This document shows positions 27,068 through 34,931 of a DNA stretch of 64,000 nucleotides, piece after piece. The translations under genes and the position numbers were made by a program. Below the pieces are notes generated by a model that saw only the letters and a program-made list of their open reading frames with translations, did not search any database and had not been told where the DNA came from. Within the stretch, counting starts at the first letter, position 1; each line of letters starts with the position of its first letter. The stretch lies in the NCBI GenBank assembly GCA_963706885.1, contig CAVPNX010000031.1, positions 62,001-126,000 on the forward strand. The letters run 5' to 3'. The stretch is from Prado023 sp963706885 (GTDB lineage Bacteria > Actinomycetota > Actinomycetes > S36-B12 > CAIYMF01).

Positions 27068-27661
27068 GTGAGCGTCAAGATCAAGCTCAAGCGCCTCGGC
27101 AAGAAGAAGAACCCGCAGTACCGCATCGTGGTCGCCGATTCGCGCACCGCCCGCGGTGGTCGCTCGATCGAGGAGATCGGCATCTACCAGCCGCGTCGCG
27201 AGCCCAGCCTGATCCAGGTGGACTCCGAGCGCGCGCAGTACTGGCTCGGCGTGGGCGCGCAGCCCACCGAGCCGGTCATGGCCATCCTCAAGGTCACCGG
27301 TGACTGGCAGAAGTTCAAGGGCCTGCCGGGCGCTGAGGGCACGCTGAGGGTCGCCGAGCCCAAGGCGGACAAGCAGCTGGCGTTCGAGGCGGCCGTGAAG
27401 TCCGCCGAGGAGGCCGGCAAGGCCCCGAAGCCGAAGGCGCCCAAGGCTGAGGTCGCCCCGGTCGTGGAGGAGGCGCCCGTCGCCGAGGCCGCCCCGGTCG
27501 AGGAGGCCGTTGTCGAGGCTGCGCAGGCGCCCGTCGAGGAGGCGCCCGTCGCTGAGGCACGCCCCGTCGAGGAGGCTCCCGCCGCTGAGGCAGCTGAGGC
27601 TCCCGTCGCGGAGGCCGCCGAGGCCGTCGAGGCGGCCGCTGAGGAGACCCCCTCGGCATGA
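27068..27661 (+). CDS. rpsP: 30S ribosomal protein S16 with a long acidic tail
   Basis: Residues 1-85 are a standard S16 (MSVKIKLKRLGKKKNPQYRIVVADSR ... IEEIGIYQPR ... SERAQYWLGVGAQPTEPV). The protein then runs on for about 100 more residues to 197 aa, whereas S16 is usually 80-150 aa. The extension consists of repeated Ala-Pro-Val-Glu-Glu-rich units (VEEAPVAEAAP-like) ending AEETPSA. It overlaps the KH-domain gene by 4 bases. The GTG start gives the invariant N-terminus. Confidence 0.97.
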   Translation: MSVKIKLKRLGKKKNPQYRIVVADSRTARGGRSIEEIGIYQPRREPSLIQVDSERAQYWLGVGAQPTEPVMAILKVTGDWQKFKGLPGAEGTLRVAEPKADKQLAFEAAVKSAEEAGKAPKPKAPKAEVAPVVEEAPVAEAAPVEEAVVEAAQAPVEEAPVAEARPVEEAPAAEAAEAPVAEAAEAVEAAAEETPSA

Positions 27662-27923
27662 GCACGGTCATCGAGGATTCGCTGGAGCACCTCGTCTCGG
27701 GCATCGTCGAGCACCCCGAGGACGTCAGCGTCCGCGTCCGCAGCGGCCGGCGCGGTTCGCGGGAGCAGGGGGGAGCACCTACCAGGTGCGGGTCCACCCC
27801 GACGACATCGGTCGTGTGATCGGCCGTGGCGGGCGCACCGCCACGGCGATCCGCACCGTGGTCAGCGCGATCTCCGGGGGACGCCCGGTGCGCGTGGACT
27901 TCCTGGACGCCGACGAGCGCTGA
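27658..27923 (+). CDS. KH-domain RNA-binding protein (KhpA/YlqC), with an apparent frameshift
   Basis: The gene starts ATGA over the rpsP stop with IEDSLEHLVSGIVEHPEDVSVRV, the usual N-terminus of the small single-KH protein encoded between rpsP and rimM. The second half, TYQVRVHPDDIGRVIGRGGRTATAIRTVV with the KH GxxG loop, is in another frame. The switch occurs at a run of six G at 27768-27773; a seventh G would restore one 88-residue protein ending DFLDADER at the rimM start. The span is 266 bases, two more than a multiple of three. A homopolymer sequencing error is most likely. KhpA binds RNA and influences growth and division in other bacteria. Confidence 0.88.
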
Positions 27924-28465
27924 TGCGCGACCGGGTGCCTCCCCGCCCGCCTGCCAGGGTGGTGGTCGGCCGGATCGGCCGGGCCCAGGGCATCCGCGGT
28001 GAGGTCACCGTCGAGGTGCGCACAGACGCCCCCGAGGAGAGGTTCTCCCCGGGGGCTGTCCTGTTCGCCTCCGGACGTGCCGGGCTGCCCGCGACCATCA
28101 CGGTCGAGGGCAGCCGGTGGCAGAACGCGCGGCTGATCCTGTCCGTCGAGGGGATCGGTGACCGCACCGCCGCCGAGACCCTGCGTGGGGCGATCCTCGA
28201 GGCGGACGTCGACCTGACCGAGGCCGACGAGGACGAGTTCCACGACCTCGCCCTCGTGGGGCTGGCCGTCCGCCAGTCCGACGGGACGCCGGTGGGCCAG
28301 ATCTCCGAAGTCCTGCACCTGCCCGGCCAGGACGTCCTGGCCGTTGCCCGGACCGACGGCGCCGAGCTGCTCGTCCCGTTCGTGCGCCAGATCGTGCCGG
28401 AGGTGGACATCGCCGGCGGCTTCGTCGTCGTCGAACTCCCTGACGGGCTCGCGGAGCTGGCCTGA
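27923..28465 (+). CDS. rimM: Ribosome maturation factor RimM
   Basis: RimM binds S19 and assists 30S head maturation. The 180-residue protein has the N-terminal VVVGRIGRAQGIRGEVTVEVRTD stretch of the RimM beta-barrel and a C-terminal PRC-barrel domain with GQISEVLHLPGQDVLAV and LLVPFVRQIVPEVDI. It overlaps the KH gene and the trmD start (TGATG), so the whole rpsP-KH-rimM-trmD set is tightly coupled. Confidence 0.95.
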   Translation: MRDRVPPRPPARVVVGRIGRAQGIRGEVTVEVRTDAPEERFSPGAVLFASGRAGLPATITVEGSRWQNARLILSVEGIGDRTAAETLRGAILEADVDLTEADEDEFHDLALVGLAVRQSDGTPVGQISEVLHLPGQDVLAVARTDGAELLVPFVRQIVPEVDIAGGFVVVELPDGLAELA

Positions 28466-29187
28466 TGCGCATCGACGTCATCAGCATCTTCGGCGAGTAC
28501 CTGGCACCGCTGCACCTGTCGCTGGTCGGCCGGGCGATCGCCGACGGCCTGATCGACCTGGCGGTCCACGACCTGCGTGACTTCACCCACGACCGGCACC
28601 GGACCGTGGACGACTCCCCGTACGGCGGCGGACCGGGCATGGTCATGAAGCCCGAACCGTGGGGGGAGGCCCTGCACGCCGTGCTGGCGTCCGGGGATCC
28701 GGGCCATCCCGTGCGCCTCGTGGTGCCGACCCCCAGCGGGCGCCCGTTCACCCAGGCGATGGCCGCCGAGTGGTCGACTGATCCGAGGCTGGTGTTCGCG
28801 TGCGGGCGCTACGAGGGCATCGACTCCCGAGTGGTCCAGTGGGCCGGCACCCTGACCGCCGGCGGCCGGCCCGTGGTCGTCGACGAGGTCTCGATCGGCG
28901 ACTACGTGCTCGCCGGTGCCGAGGCGGCCGTGCTCGTCATGGTGGAGGCCGTGGCCAGGCTGATCCCGGGCGTCCTGGGCAATGAGGCCAGCCACGCCGA
29001 CGACTCCTTCGCCGTCGGGGGCATGGAGGGCCTGCTCGAGGGCCCGGTGTACACCCGACCTCCGGTCTGGGAGGGCCTGGCCGTCCCCGAGGTCCTCACC
29101 TCCGGCGACCACGGGGCCGTCGCCCGGTGGCGCCGCGAGCAGGCCGTGGCCCGTACCCGCGCCATGCGCCCGGACCTCCTGGGCTGA
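28465..29187 (+). CDS. trmD: tRNA (guanine(37)-N1)-methyltransferase
   Basis: TrmD methylates G37 next to the anticodon and prevents +1 frameshifting. The 240-residue protein has the SPOUT trefoil-knot region (LVFACGRYEGIDSRV, VDEVSIGDYVLAGAEAAVLVMVEAVARLIPGVLGN) and the N-terminal MRIDVISIFGEYLAPL and DDSPYGGGPGMVMK. It overlaps rimM by one base. Typical TrmD length. Confidence 0.96.
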   Translation: MRIDVISIFGEYLAPLHLSLVGRAIADGLIDLAVHDLRDFTHDRHRTVDDSPYGGGPGMVMKPEPWGEALHAVLASGDPGHPVRLVVPTPSGRPFTQAMAAEWSTDPRLVFACGRYEGIDSRVVQWAGTLTAGGRPVVVDEVSIGDYVLAGAEAAVLVMVEAVARLIPGVLGNEASHADDSFAVGGMEGLLEGPVYTRPPVWEGLAVPEVLTSGDHGAVARWRREQAVARTRAMRPDLLG

Positions 29188-29195
29188 GCACACAT

Positions 29196-29225
29196 TTCCG
29201 GGCGGGGGCCGCGGTGTGGCAGACT
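29196..29225 (+). promoter_or_regulatory. Promoter in front of rplS
   Basis: TTCCGG (29196-29201) and CAGACT (29220-29225) are spaced by 18 bases, with an A-T-T preceding as in the promoters at 5960 and 37260. It leaves a leader of about 105 bases before rplS, so L19 could be expressed independently of trmD. Confidence 0.45.
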
Positions 29226-29335
29226 TGTGGGGCTGGTCGTCTCGCGTCGCCGCCACAGGGGAGACGCGGTCCCTGCGCCGGCACCCATCCGACCCACATC
29301 TGCGGGCGACCTGTGGCTCCCGCCAGGAAGCGATC

Positions 29336-29686
29336 ATGAACACGCTTGACTCCGTCGACGCGGCCTCGCTGCGCTCCGACATCCCCGACTTCCGCCCCGG
29401 CGACACCGTGAAGGTCCACGTGAAGGTCGTCGAGGGCACCCGCTCGCGCATCCAGGTCTTCCAGGGTGTCGTCATCCGCCGTCACGGCGGTGGCCTGGGC
29501 GAGACCTTCACGGTCCGCAAGGTCTCCTTCGGCACCGGCGTGGAGCGCACGTTCCCCGTGCACACCCCGGTCGTGGAGAGGATCGAGGTCGTCACCCGCG
29601 GCGACGTCCGCCGCGCCAAGCTGTACTACCTGCGCGAGCTGCGCGGCAAGAAGGCCAAGATCCGCGAGAAGCGCGACAACGCCTGA
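29336..29686 (+). CDS. rplS: 50S ribosomal protein L19
   Basis: The 116-residue L19 has the standard features: a short N-terminal helix, FRPGDTVKVHVKVVEGTRSRIQVFQGVVI, RRHGGGLGETFTVRK, SFGTGVERTFPVHTP and the basic end LYYLRELRGKKAKIREKR. L19 lies at the 30S-50S interface. The ATG at 29336 follows AGGAAG. It closes the translation part of the operon before two signal peptidase genes. Confidence 0.96.
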   Translation: MNTLDSVDAASLRSDIPDFRPGDTVKVHVKVVEGTRSRIQVFQGVVIRRHGGGLGETFTVRKVSFGTGVERTFPVHTPVVERIEVVTRGDVRRAKLYYLRELRGKKAKIREKRDNA

Positions 29687-29690
29687 CGCG

Positions 29691-30284
29691 GTGCACCCCG
29701 CGAACGCTGATGAGGGCCCCCGCCGGATGATCCGGGCGGGGGTCCTCGCCGTTGCCGGCGGGGTGCTGGCGGTTGTGCTCGTGCACGTCACGGTGGCCGA
29801 GGTGCGTGCGGTCGGCTCCGACTCGATGACCCCCGCCCTGGCACCCGGCGAGCGGATCGTCGTGGCCAAGGCCGGCGTGCAGCGCTGGGATCTGGCCCCT
29901 GGGTCCCTGGTCGTCTTCGACGCCGCCGACCTGTGGGCGCCGCCGGATGACCCGGCGGGCACGGTGTTCGTCAAGCGGATCATCGGTGTGGGTGGCGACC
30001 GGCTCACGTGCTGCACCTCCGACGGGCAGCTGACCCGCAATGGGCAGCCCCTGGACGAGCCCTACCTGGCCGGGGCCCGCAGCGACCAGCAGGTGTTCGA
30101 CGTCATCGTGCCGGCCGGCCACTACTGGCTGATGGGGGACAACCGGTCGTCCTCGTCCGACTCGCGGGAGCATTTGGGCGACCCAGGCGGGGGGAACGTC
30201 CCGGCATCGCGCATCATTGGCACTGTCGAGGCGGTCGTGTGGCCCCCGGGATCGATGCGTCGTGTGGAGGGGTCCGATGACTGA
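29691..30284 (+). CDS. lepB: Signal peptidase I (first of two)
   Basis: This short type I signal peptidase (197 aa from the GTG at 29691, 185 aa from an ATG at 29727) has one N-terminal membrane span (MIRAGVLAVAGGVLAVVLVHVTVAEV). The catalytic Ser is in GSDSMTPAL, the Lys in VFVKRIIGVGGD, and the C-terminal box is MGDNRSSSSDSR. It removes signal peptides from exported proteins. The start is uncertain because neither candidate has a clear ribosome binding site. Its stop overlaps the start of the second signal peptidase gene by 8 bases. Confidence 0.9.
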   Translation: MHPANADEGPRRMIRAGVLAVAGGVLAVVLVHVTVAEVRAVGSDSMTPALAPGERIVVAKAGVQRWDLAPGSLVVFDAADLWAPPDDPAGTVFVKRIIGVGGDRLTCCTSDGQLTRNGQPLDEPYLAGARSDQQVFDVIVPAGHYWLMGDNRSSSSDSREHLGDPGGGNVPASRIIGTVEAVVWPPGSMRRVEGSDD

Positions 30285-31086
30285 GCCGAGCGAGCCCGTG
30301 GATCCGACCCCAGGGGGTGACCCTGTCGGGGAGGTTCCTGCGCGGGCTGCCGAGTCCGGTGGGTCGGGGGCGGACTGGCCCGTGCGCGCTGACCCGCAGC
30401 CGCAGCCTCGGGGATCGGGGTTCCTGCGCGGGCTGCGCGAGGTGGCCATCGTCGTGGTGACCGCCCTGGTCATCTCCGCCATCGTGCGCACCTTCCTGCT
30501 CCAGGCGTTCTGGGTCCCCAGCGGGTCGATGGAGCAGACGCTGATCCGCGGCGACCGGATCCTGGTCTGGAAGCCCGGCGTGGATCCGGGCCACGGCGAC
30601 GTGATCGTGTTCAAGGACCCCTCGAACTGGCTGGCCGATCCGGTCCCGGTCGAGGGCATCCGTGGGCTCCTGGCGGAGGCGGCGGCGTTCGTCGGGATCC
30701 TGCCGTCGAGCACCGGCGACGACCTGGTCAAGCGGGTGATCGGCGTGGGCGGGGACACCATCGAGTGCTGCTCGCCGGGCGGGCAGATCATCCGTAACGG
30801 CGAGCCCCTGGACGAGCCGTACATCTACCCCGGGGACCCGACCGACCAGGTCACGTTCCGGGTGGAGGTCCCCGAGGGCAGGCTGTTCGTGATGGGTGAC
30901 CATCGCAGCGACTCCGCGGACTCCCGCTACCACCTGGAGGAGGACGACGGGACCGTCCCGGTGGAGAACGTGGTGGGCACCGCCGAGGTCATCATGTGGC
31001 CGATCTCCCGGTGGGCGACGTTGCCCACCTACGCCGACGAGCAGAGCGCCCTGCCGGCCGGTCCCGCCGCTGCGGTGGGTCCATGA
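30277..31086 (+). CDS. lepB: Signal peptidase I (second of two)
   Basis: The 269-residue paralogue of the preceding gene has a 50-residue Pro/Asp-rich cytoplasmic N-terminus and a membrane span (EVAIVVVTALVISAIVRTFLL). The Ser box is QAFWVPSGSMEQTL, the Lys box DLVKRVIGVGGDTIEC, and the third box MGDHRSDSADSR. Both paralogues keep a Cys-Cys (CC) after the Lys box (LTCCTSDG, IECCSPGG), suggesting tandem duplication. It overlaps rnhB as ATGA. Confidence 0.95.
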   Translation: MTEPSEPVDPTPGGDPVGEVPARAAESGGSGADWPVRADPQPQPRGSGFLRGLREVAIVVVTALVISAIVRTFLLQAFWVPSGSMEQTLIRGDRILVWKPGVDPGHGDVIVFKDPSNWLADPVPVEGIRGLLAEAAAFVGILPSSTGDDLVKRVIGVGGDTIECCSPGGQIIRNGEPLDEPYIYPGDPTDQVTFRVEVPEGRLFVMGDHRSDSADSRYHLEEDDGTVPVENVVGTAEVIMWPISRWATLPTYADEQSALPAGPAAAVGP

Positions 31087-31814
31087 GCCGGGCGCCGACC
31101 CTGCGGACCGAGCGCGCGATCCTGCGCGAAGGGGCTGCGACGCTGGCCTGCGTCGACGAGGTCGGCCGGGGAGCCCTGGCCGGGCCGGTGAGCGTCGGCG
31201 TGGTGGTGCTGGACCTGTCCGTCGGCTCCGCTCCCACGGGGCTGCGTGACTCCAAGCTCCTGACGCCGCGGGCCCGTCGACAGCTCCTTCCCCGCCTGCG
31301 CACCTGGCCGGTCGCCTCCGCGGTGGGCCACGCCGACCCCTACGAGGTGGATGCCGTGGGGATCATCTGCGCGTTGCGCGTCGCCGCTGCCCGGGCCTTC
31401 GCCGCCCTGGGGATGGCGCCCGACCAGGCGCTGCTGGATGGCAACCACAACTGGCTGAACGTCCCGCAGGAGGACGACGCCCTGTTCCCGGATCCGCGCA
31501 GGGCGGTCGGCGACAACCTGGCTGATCTCAGCGTCGTGCCCCCGATCGTGCACACCCGGATCCGGGCCGACCTGACATGCGCCGGGGTGGCGGCGGCCAG
31601 TGTCCTGGCCAAGTGCGAGCGCGACGCGATCATGGTCGAGCTGGCTGCCCAGCACCCGGAGTACGGCTGGGCCCTGAACAAGGGGTACAGCGCCCCCGAC
31701 CACATCGAGGCGCTGCGTCGGCACGGGCCGACCCCGCTGCACCGACGCTCCTGGAACCTGCCGGGCACCGGCGAGCCGGAGCAGGTCGGCCAGTTGTCCA
31801 CAGCCTTGACCTGA
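31083..31814 (+). CDS. rnhB: Ribonuclease HII
   Basis: RNase HII nicks at ribonucleotides in DNA. The 243-residue protein has the active-site motifs CVDEVGRGALAGP (Asp-Glu pair), LRDSKLLTPRAR, LLDGNHNWL (third Asp) and the ADLTCAGVAAASVLAKCERD segment ending in the fourth acidic residue. It overlaps the second lepB by 4 bases. The DUF2469 gene often found between rnhB and yraN in actinobacteria is absent here. Confidence 0.95.
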   Translation: MSRAPTLRTERAILREGAATLACVDEVGRGALAGPVSVGVVVLDLSVGSAPTGLRDSKLLTPRARRQLLPRLRTWPVASAVGHADPYEVDAVGIICALRVAAARAFAALGMAPDQALLDGNHNWLNVPQEDDALFPDPRRAVGDNLADLSVVPPIVHTRIRADLTCAGVAAASVLAKCERDAIMVELAAQHPEYGWALNKGYSAPDHIEALRRHGPTPLHRRSWNLPGTGEPEQVGQLSTALT

Positions 31815-31869
31815 CCCCCTTCCGGATCGGGGCCACCTCGCGCAGGGTGTGCGGTGGGGGTGGTCATCG

Positions 31870-32226
31870 ATGGGGGATCGGCAGGAGCTCGGTCGGGACG
31901 GCGAGGACACGGCCGTCGACTACCTGGTCAGCCGCGGCATGCAGGTCGTCGCGCGCAACTGGCGCTGCAGGTACGGCGAGATCGACATCATCGCCCGCGA
32001 CGGCACGGTCCTGGTGTTCTGCGAGGTCAAGACGCGCCGGGGGACCGGGTTCGGCGTCCCGCTCGCGGCCATCACGGCGACGAAGCTGGCCCGGATCCGC
32101 CGGCTGGCCGCGTTGTGGCTGATGGAGTCCGGCGGCCACCGTGGACCGATCCGGATCGATGCGGTCGGGTTGCTCCGCCACCCGGATGGGCACTTCGCCA
32201 TCGAGCATGTGCGCGGGGTCAGCTGA
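31870..32226 (+). CDS. YraN/UPF0102 family protein
   Basis: The 118-residue protein has the endonuclease-like core of the YraN family: GEDTAVDYLVSRGMQVVARNWRCRYGEIDIIARDGTVLVFCEVKTR, with the E-IDI-EVK catalytic-type pattern. Function is not established; a nuclease role in DNA metabolism or uptake is plausible because the family is fixed next to yifB and dprA. The ATG at 31870 begins MGDRQELGRDGED; the stop overlaps yifB by one base. Confidence 0.9.
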   Translation: MGDRQELGRDGEDTAVDYLVSRGMQVVARNWRCRYGEIDIIARDGTVLVFCEVKTRRGTGFGVPLAAITATKLARIRRLAALWLMESGGHRGPIRIDAVGLLRHPDGHFAIEHVRGVS

Positions 32227-33771
32227 TGGCCCTGGCGCGGGCCCACGGGGTGGTCATCTCCGGGGTGGACGCCCACCTGGTCGAGGTCGAGGCCCACCTG
32301 TCCTCGGGCCTGCCCGGGATGTCGATCGTGGGGCTGGCGGACACCGCGGTGGGCGAGGCCCGGGATCGGGTTCGGGCGGCGATCCTCAACAGCGGCGCAC
32401 GGTGGCCTGAGAAGCGGATCACCGTCGGGCTGTCACCCGCCTCCCTGCAGAAGCGGGGTTCGGGGCTCGACCTGGCCATCGCGTCAGCGATCCTCGCCGC
32501 CGACGGCCAGATCCCGGCCGAGCCCCTGGCGGGGACCATCCTGTTCGCTGAGCTCGGTCTCGACGGCCGGGTCCGGCCGGTGCGGGGTGCTGTGGTGGCC
32601 TCCGTGGCTGCAGCCCGCCACGGGTGTCGGCGGATCGTCGTGGCCCAGCGCAACGCCGCCGAGGCGGGGGTCGTGCCCGGGATCGACGCGGTCGGGGTCG
32701 AGTCCCTGAGGCACTGGGGGCAGCTGCTCACCGGGGCCACCGTCGAGGATCCGGCGGCGGCGGAGCCGGAGCCGGAGTCCGCCGGCCCCGACCGCTCGGG
32801 CGGTGGTCACCCCCCGCCGGACGTGGATCTCGCCGACGTCCTGGGCCAGCCCGAGGCCGTGGCGGCGCTGGAGGTCGCCGCAGTGGGTGGGCACCACGTG
32901 TCCATGGTCGGCCGCCCGGGGGTCGGCAAGACCCTGCTGGCTGAGCGCCTGCCGACGATCCTGCCCGACCTCGGTGACGACGACGCCCTGACGGTCACCG
33001 CGATCCGCTCGATCGTCGCCGACGTCCGCGGCCTCGTGCGCCGGCCGCCGTTCCAGTCCCCGCACCACACCGCGACCGTCGCGGCCCTCGTCGGGGGCGG
33101 ACGGGGCGGCCAGCCCACACCCGGGGCAGTGACCCTGGCCCACGCCGGGGTGCTCTTCCTCGATGAGGCCGCTGAGTTCGGCTCCGCATGCCTGGAGGCG
33201 CTGCGCCAGCCGCTGGAGTCCGGTGTGGTCAGCATCGCCCGCGCCGGGTTCACCGCCCGGATGCCCGCGCGCTTCCAGCTGGTCCTGGCGGCCAACCCGT
33301 GCCCGTGCGGCCTCGGCGATGGCGCCGGCCAGCAGTGCACGTGCCGGTCGGTGGATCGCCGCCGGTACCGGGCCAAGCTCTCCGGGCCGCTGATGGACCG
33401 GGTCGACATCCGCGTCGGACTGGGACCACCCGCGCGCAGCTCGTGGTCCCCGGCAGCAGGGGGTCACGACTCGGGTGCGGTGCGGGAACGCGTCATCTGC
33501 GCCCGGGAGCGGTCAGCTCGGCGAAGTGCCGCCCTGGGCCTGGCCCCGGTGCTCAACGGGGCGCAACCCTCGGCGCTGCTGCGGGGCCCACTCGCGCCGG
33601 ACCCAGAGGCCGCTGAGCTCCTGGGGGCGGCGATCGCCGCGGGCCGGCTGAGCGCCCGGGGGGCCGACAGGGCCATCCGCGTCGCGTGGAGCCTCGCGGA
33701 CCTCGCCGGTGTCCGAGCGGCCCGGCTTGGAGCACATCGGACGGGCACTGACACTGCGGGGGGACGCATGA
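32226..33771 (+). CDS. yifB: YifB/ComM Mg-chelatase-like AAA+ ATPase, with an apparent frameshift
   Basis: The protein has the YifB layout: an N-terminal Lon-protease-like domain (SSGLPGMSIVGLADTAVGEARDRVRAA), Walker A GRPGVGKTLL near residue 233, VLFLDEAAEFG as Walker B, and a C-terminal HTH-like region. In the straight reading the frame passes the expected end and runs into dprA. One base earlier in phase, the codons after DLAG read SERPGLEHIGRALTLRGDA and stop at 33769-33771, the normal YifB end, overlapping the dprA ATG. The span of 1546 bases is one over a multiple of three, placing one extra base near 33708-33716. ComM-type helicases promote branch migration during natural transformation. 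Confidence 0.9.
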
Positions 33772-34910
33772 CACACACGGCGGCGATGACCGGGCAGGAG
33801 CGGGTCCACGCCATCGCCCTGGCGTGTGTCGTGGAGCCGGGGACGCCGGGGATCGCCGAACTGGTCGCCGAGCACGGCCCACAGGCGGTGCTGGCCGGGC
33901 TCCAGTCGCAGAGGCGGGCCACGCGCGTGGTCGGACGGCTGGACCTGGACGAGGTGCCGGCGATGCTGGCCCAGATGACGCGCCAGGGCGTGCGGATCGC
34001 CCTGCCCGGTGATCCGGAGTTCCCCAGCCAGCTGCTCGACCTGCCCGAACCCCCGCTGGCCCTGTGGATCCGCGGCCCGCTGGACCTGAGGGCGGCCGCC
34101 CTGCGCTCGGTGGCGGTGGTGGGGGCACGGGCATGCACGGCGTACGGCGAGCGGGCCACGGCCGATGTGGCCGGGGGGCTCGCTGGCCAGGGATGGGCGG
34201 TGGTGTCCGGTGCCGCCTTCGGGATCGATGCGGCAGCCCACAGGGCAGCCCTGGGTGTCGGCGGGCCGACAGTCGCGGTACTTGCCTGCGGGGTCGATGT
34301 CGCCTACCCCCGGGCCCACGACGCCCTGCTGTGCCGGATCGCCGACGCAGGGGTGGTCATCTCCGAGCTGCCACCGGGGAGCCAGCCCCTCAAGCACCGG
34401 TTCCTGGCCCGCAACCGGGTCATCGCCGCGTTGAGCCGGGGCACCGTGGTGGTGGAGGCCGCGCGGCGCAGTGGTGCGGTGGCGACTGCGTCCCGCGCGC
34501 TGGAGCTCGGCCGGGTCGTCATGGCGGTCCCCGGCCCGATCACCTCGATGGCCAGCAGCGGGTCCAACCGGCTGCTGCACGAGCAGGTGGCGCGGGCGGT
34601 CAGCGACAGCACCGAGGTGGCTGCGCTCCTGCGGGGTCCGGGGCCCGCCGGCGACACGACCCCGACCGACGCCGACGGGTCCGACGGGTCCGACGGGTCG
34701 GATCATGCCGAGGTCGATGCGCAGCTGGGTGGCCTGCCCGAGGAGGCGCGGCGAGTCCTTGAGCAGCTTCCCATCCGGGGAGGTCGCTCCGTCGAGGCGA
34801 CCGCGGATCGGACGGGGATCAGCCCAGCCGCCTGCCTTGCGCACCTGGGACTGCTGGAGATCGTGGGACTCGCCCGACGCACCGGGGCCGGATGGCGCCG
34901 ATGCACATGA
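33768..34910 (+). CDS. dprA: DNA-processing protein DprA
   Basis: DprA loads RecA on incoming single-stranded DNA. The 380-residue protein has a SAM-like N-terminus, the Rossmann-fold region (VVGARACTAYGERATADVAGGLA, GAAFGIDAAAHRAAL, ACGVDVAYPRAHDALL, SELPPGSQPLKHRFLARNR) and a C-terminal winged-helix (AEVDAQLGGLPEEARRVLEQL). The ATG at 33768 overlaps the restored yifB stop. An apparent continuous frame with yifB comes from the base insertion described there. A short DGSDGSDGSD repeat precedes the C-terminal domain. Confidence 0.94.
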   Translation: MTHTAAMTGQERVHAIALACVVEPGTPGIAELVAEHGPQAVLAGLQSQRRATRVVGRLDLDEVPAMLAQMTRQGVRIALPGDPEFPSQLLDLPEPPLALWIRGPLDLRAAALRSVAVVGARACTAYGERATADVAGGLAGQGWAVVSGAAFGIDAAAHRAALGVGGPTVAVLACGVDVAYPRAHDALLCRIADAGVVISELPPGSQPLKHRFLARNRVIAALSRGTVVVEAARRSGAVATASRALELGRVVMAVPGPITSMASSGSNRLLHEQVARAVSDSTEVAALLRGPGPAGDTTPTDADGSDGSDGSDHAEVDAQLGGLPEEARRVLEQLPIRGGRSVEATADRTGISPAACLAHLGLLEIVGLARRTGAGWRRCT

Positions 34911-34931
34911 CTCGTGCGGCAGCATGGGGTC

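Noticed and set aside
27658..27923. Programmed -1 frameshifting in the KH-domain gene
   Set aside because: The G6 run lacks a classic heptameric slip pattern with a downstream pseudoknot that I could recognise, and three other genes here carry similar indels, so error is preferred.
32226..34910. A single 895-residue YifB-DprA fusion protein
   Set aside because: The normal YifB C-terminus and stop are present in the adjacent frame and overlap the dprA ATG, so the fusion arises from one extra base.
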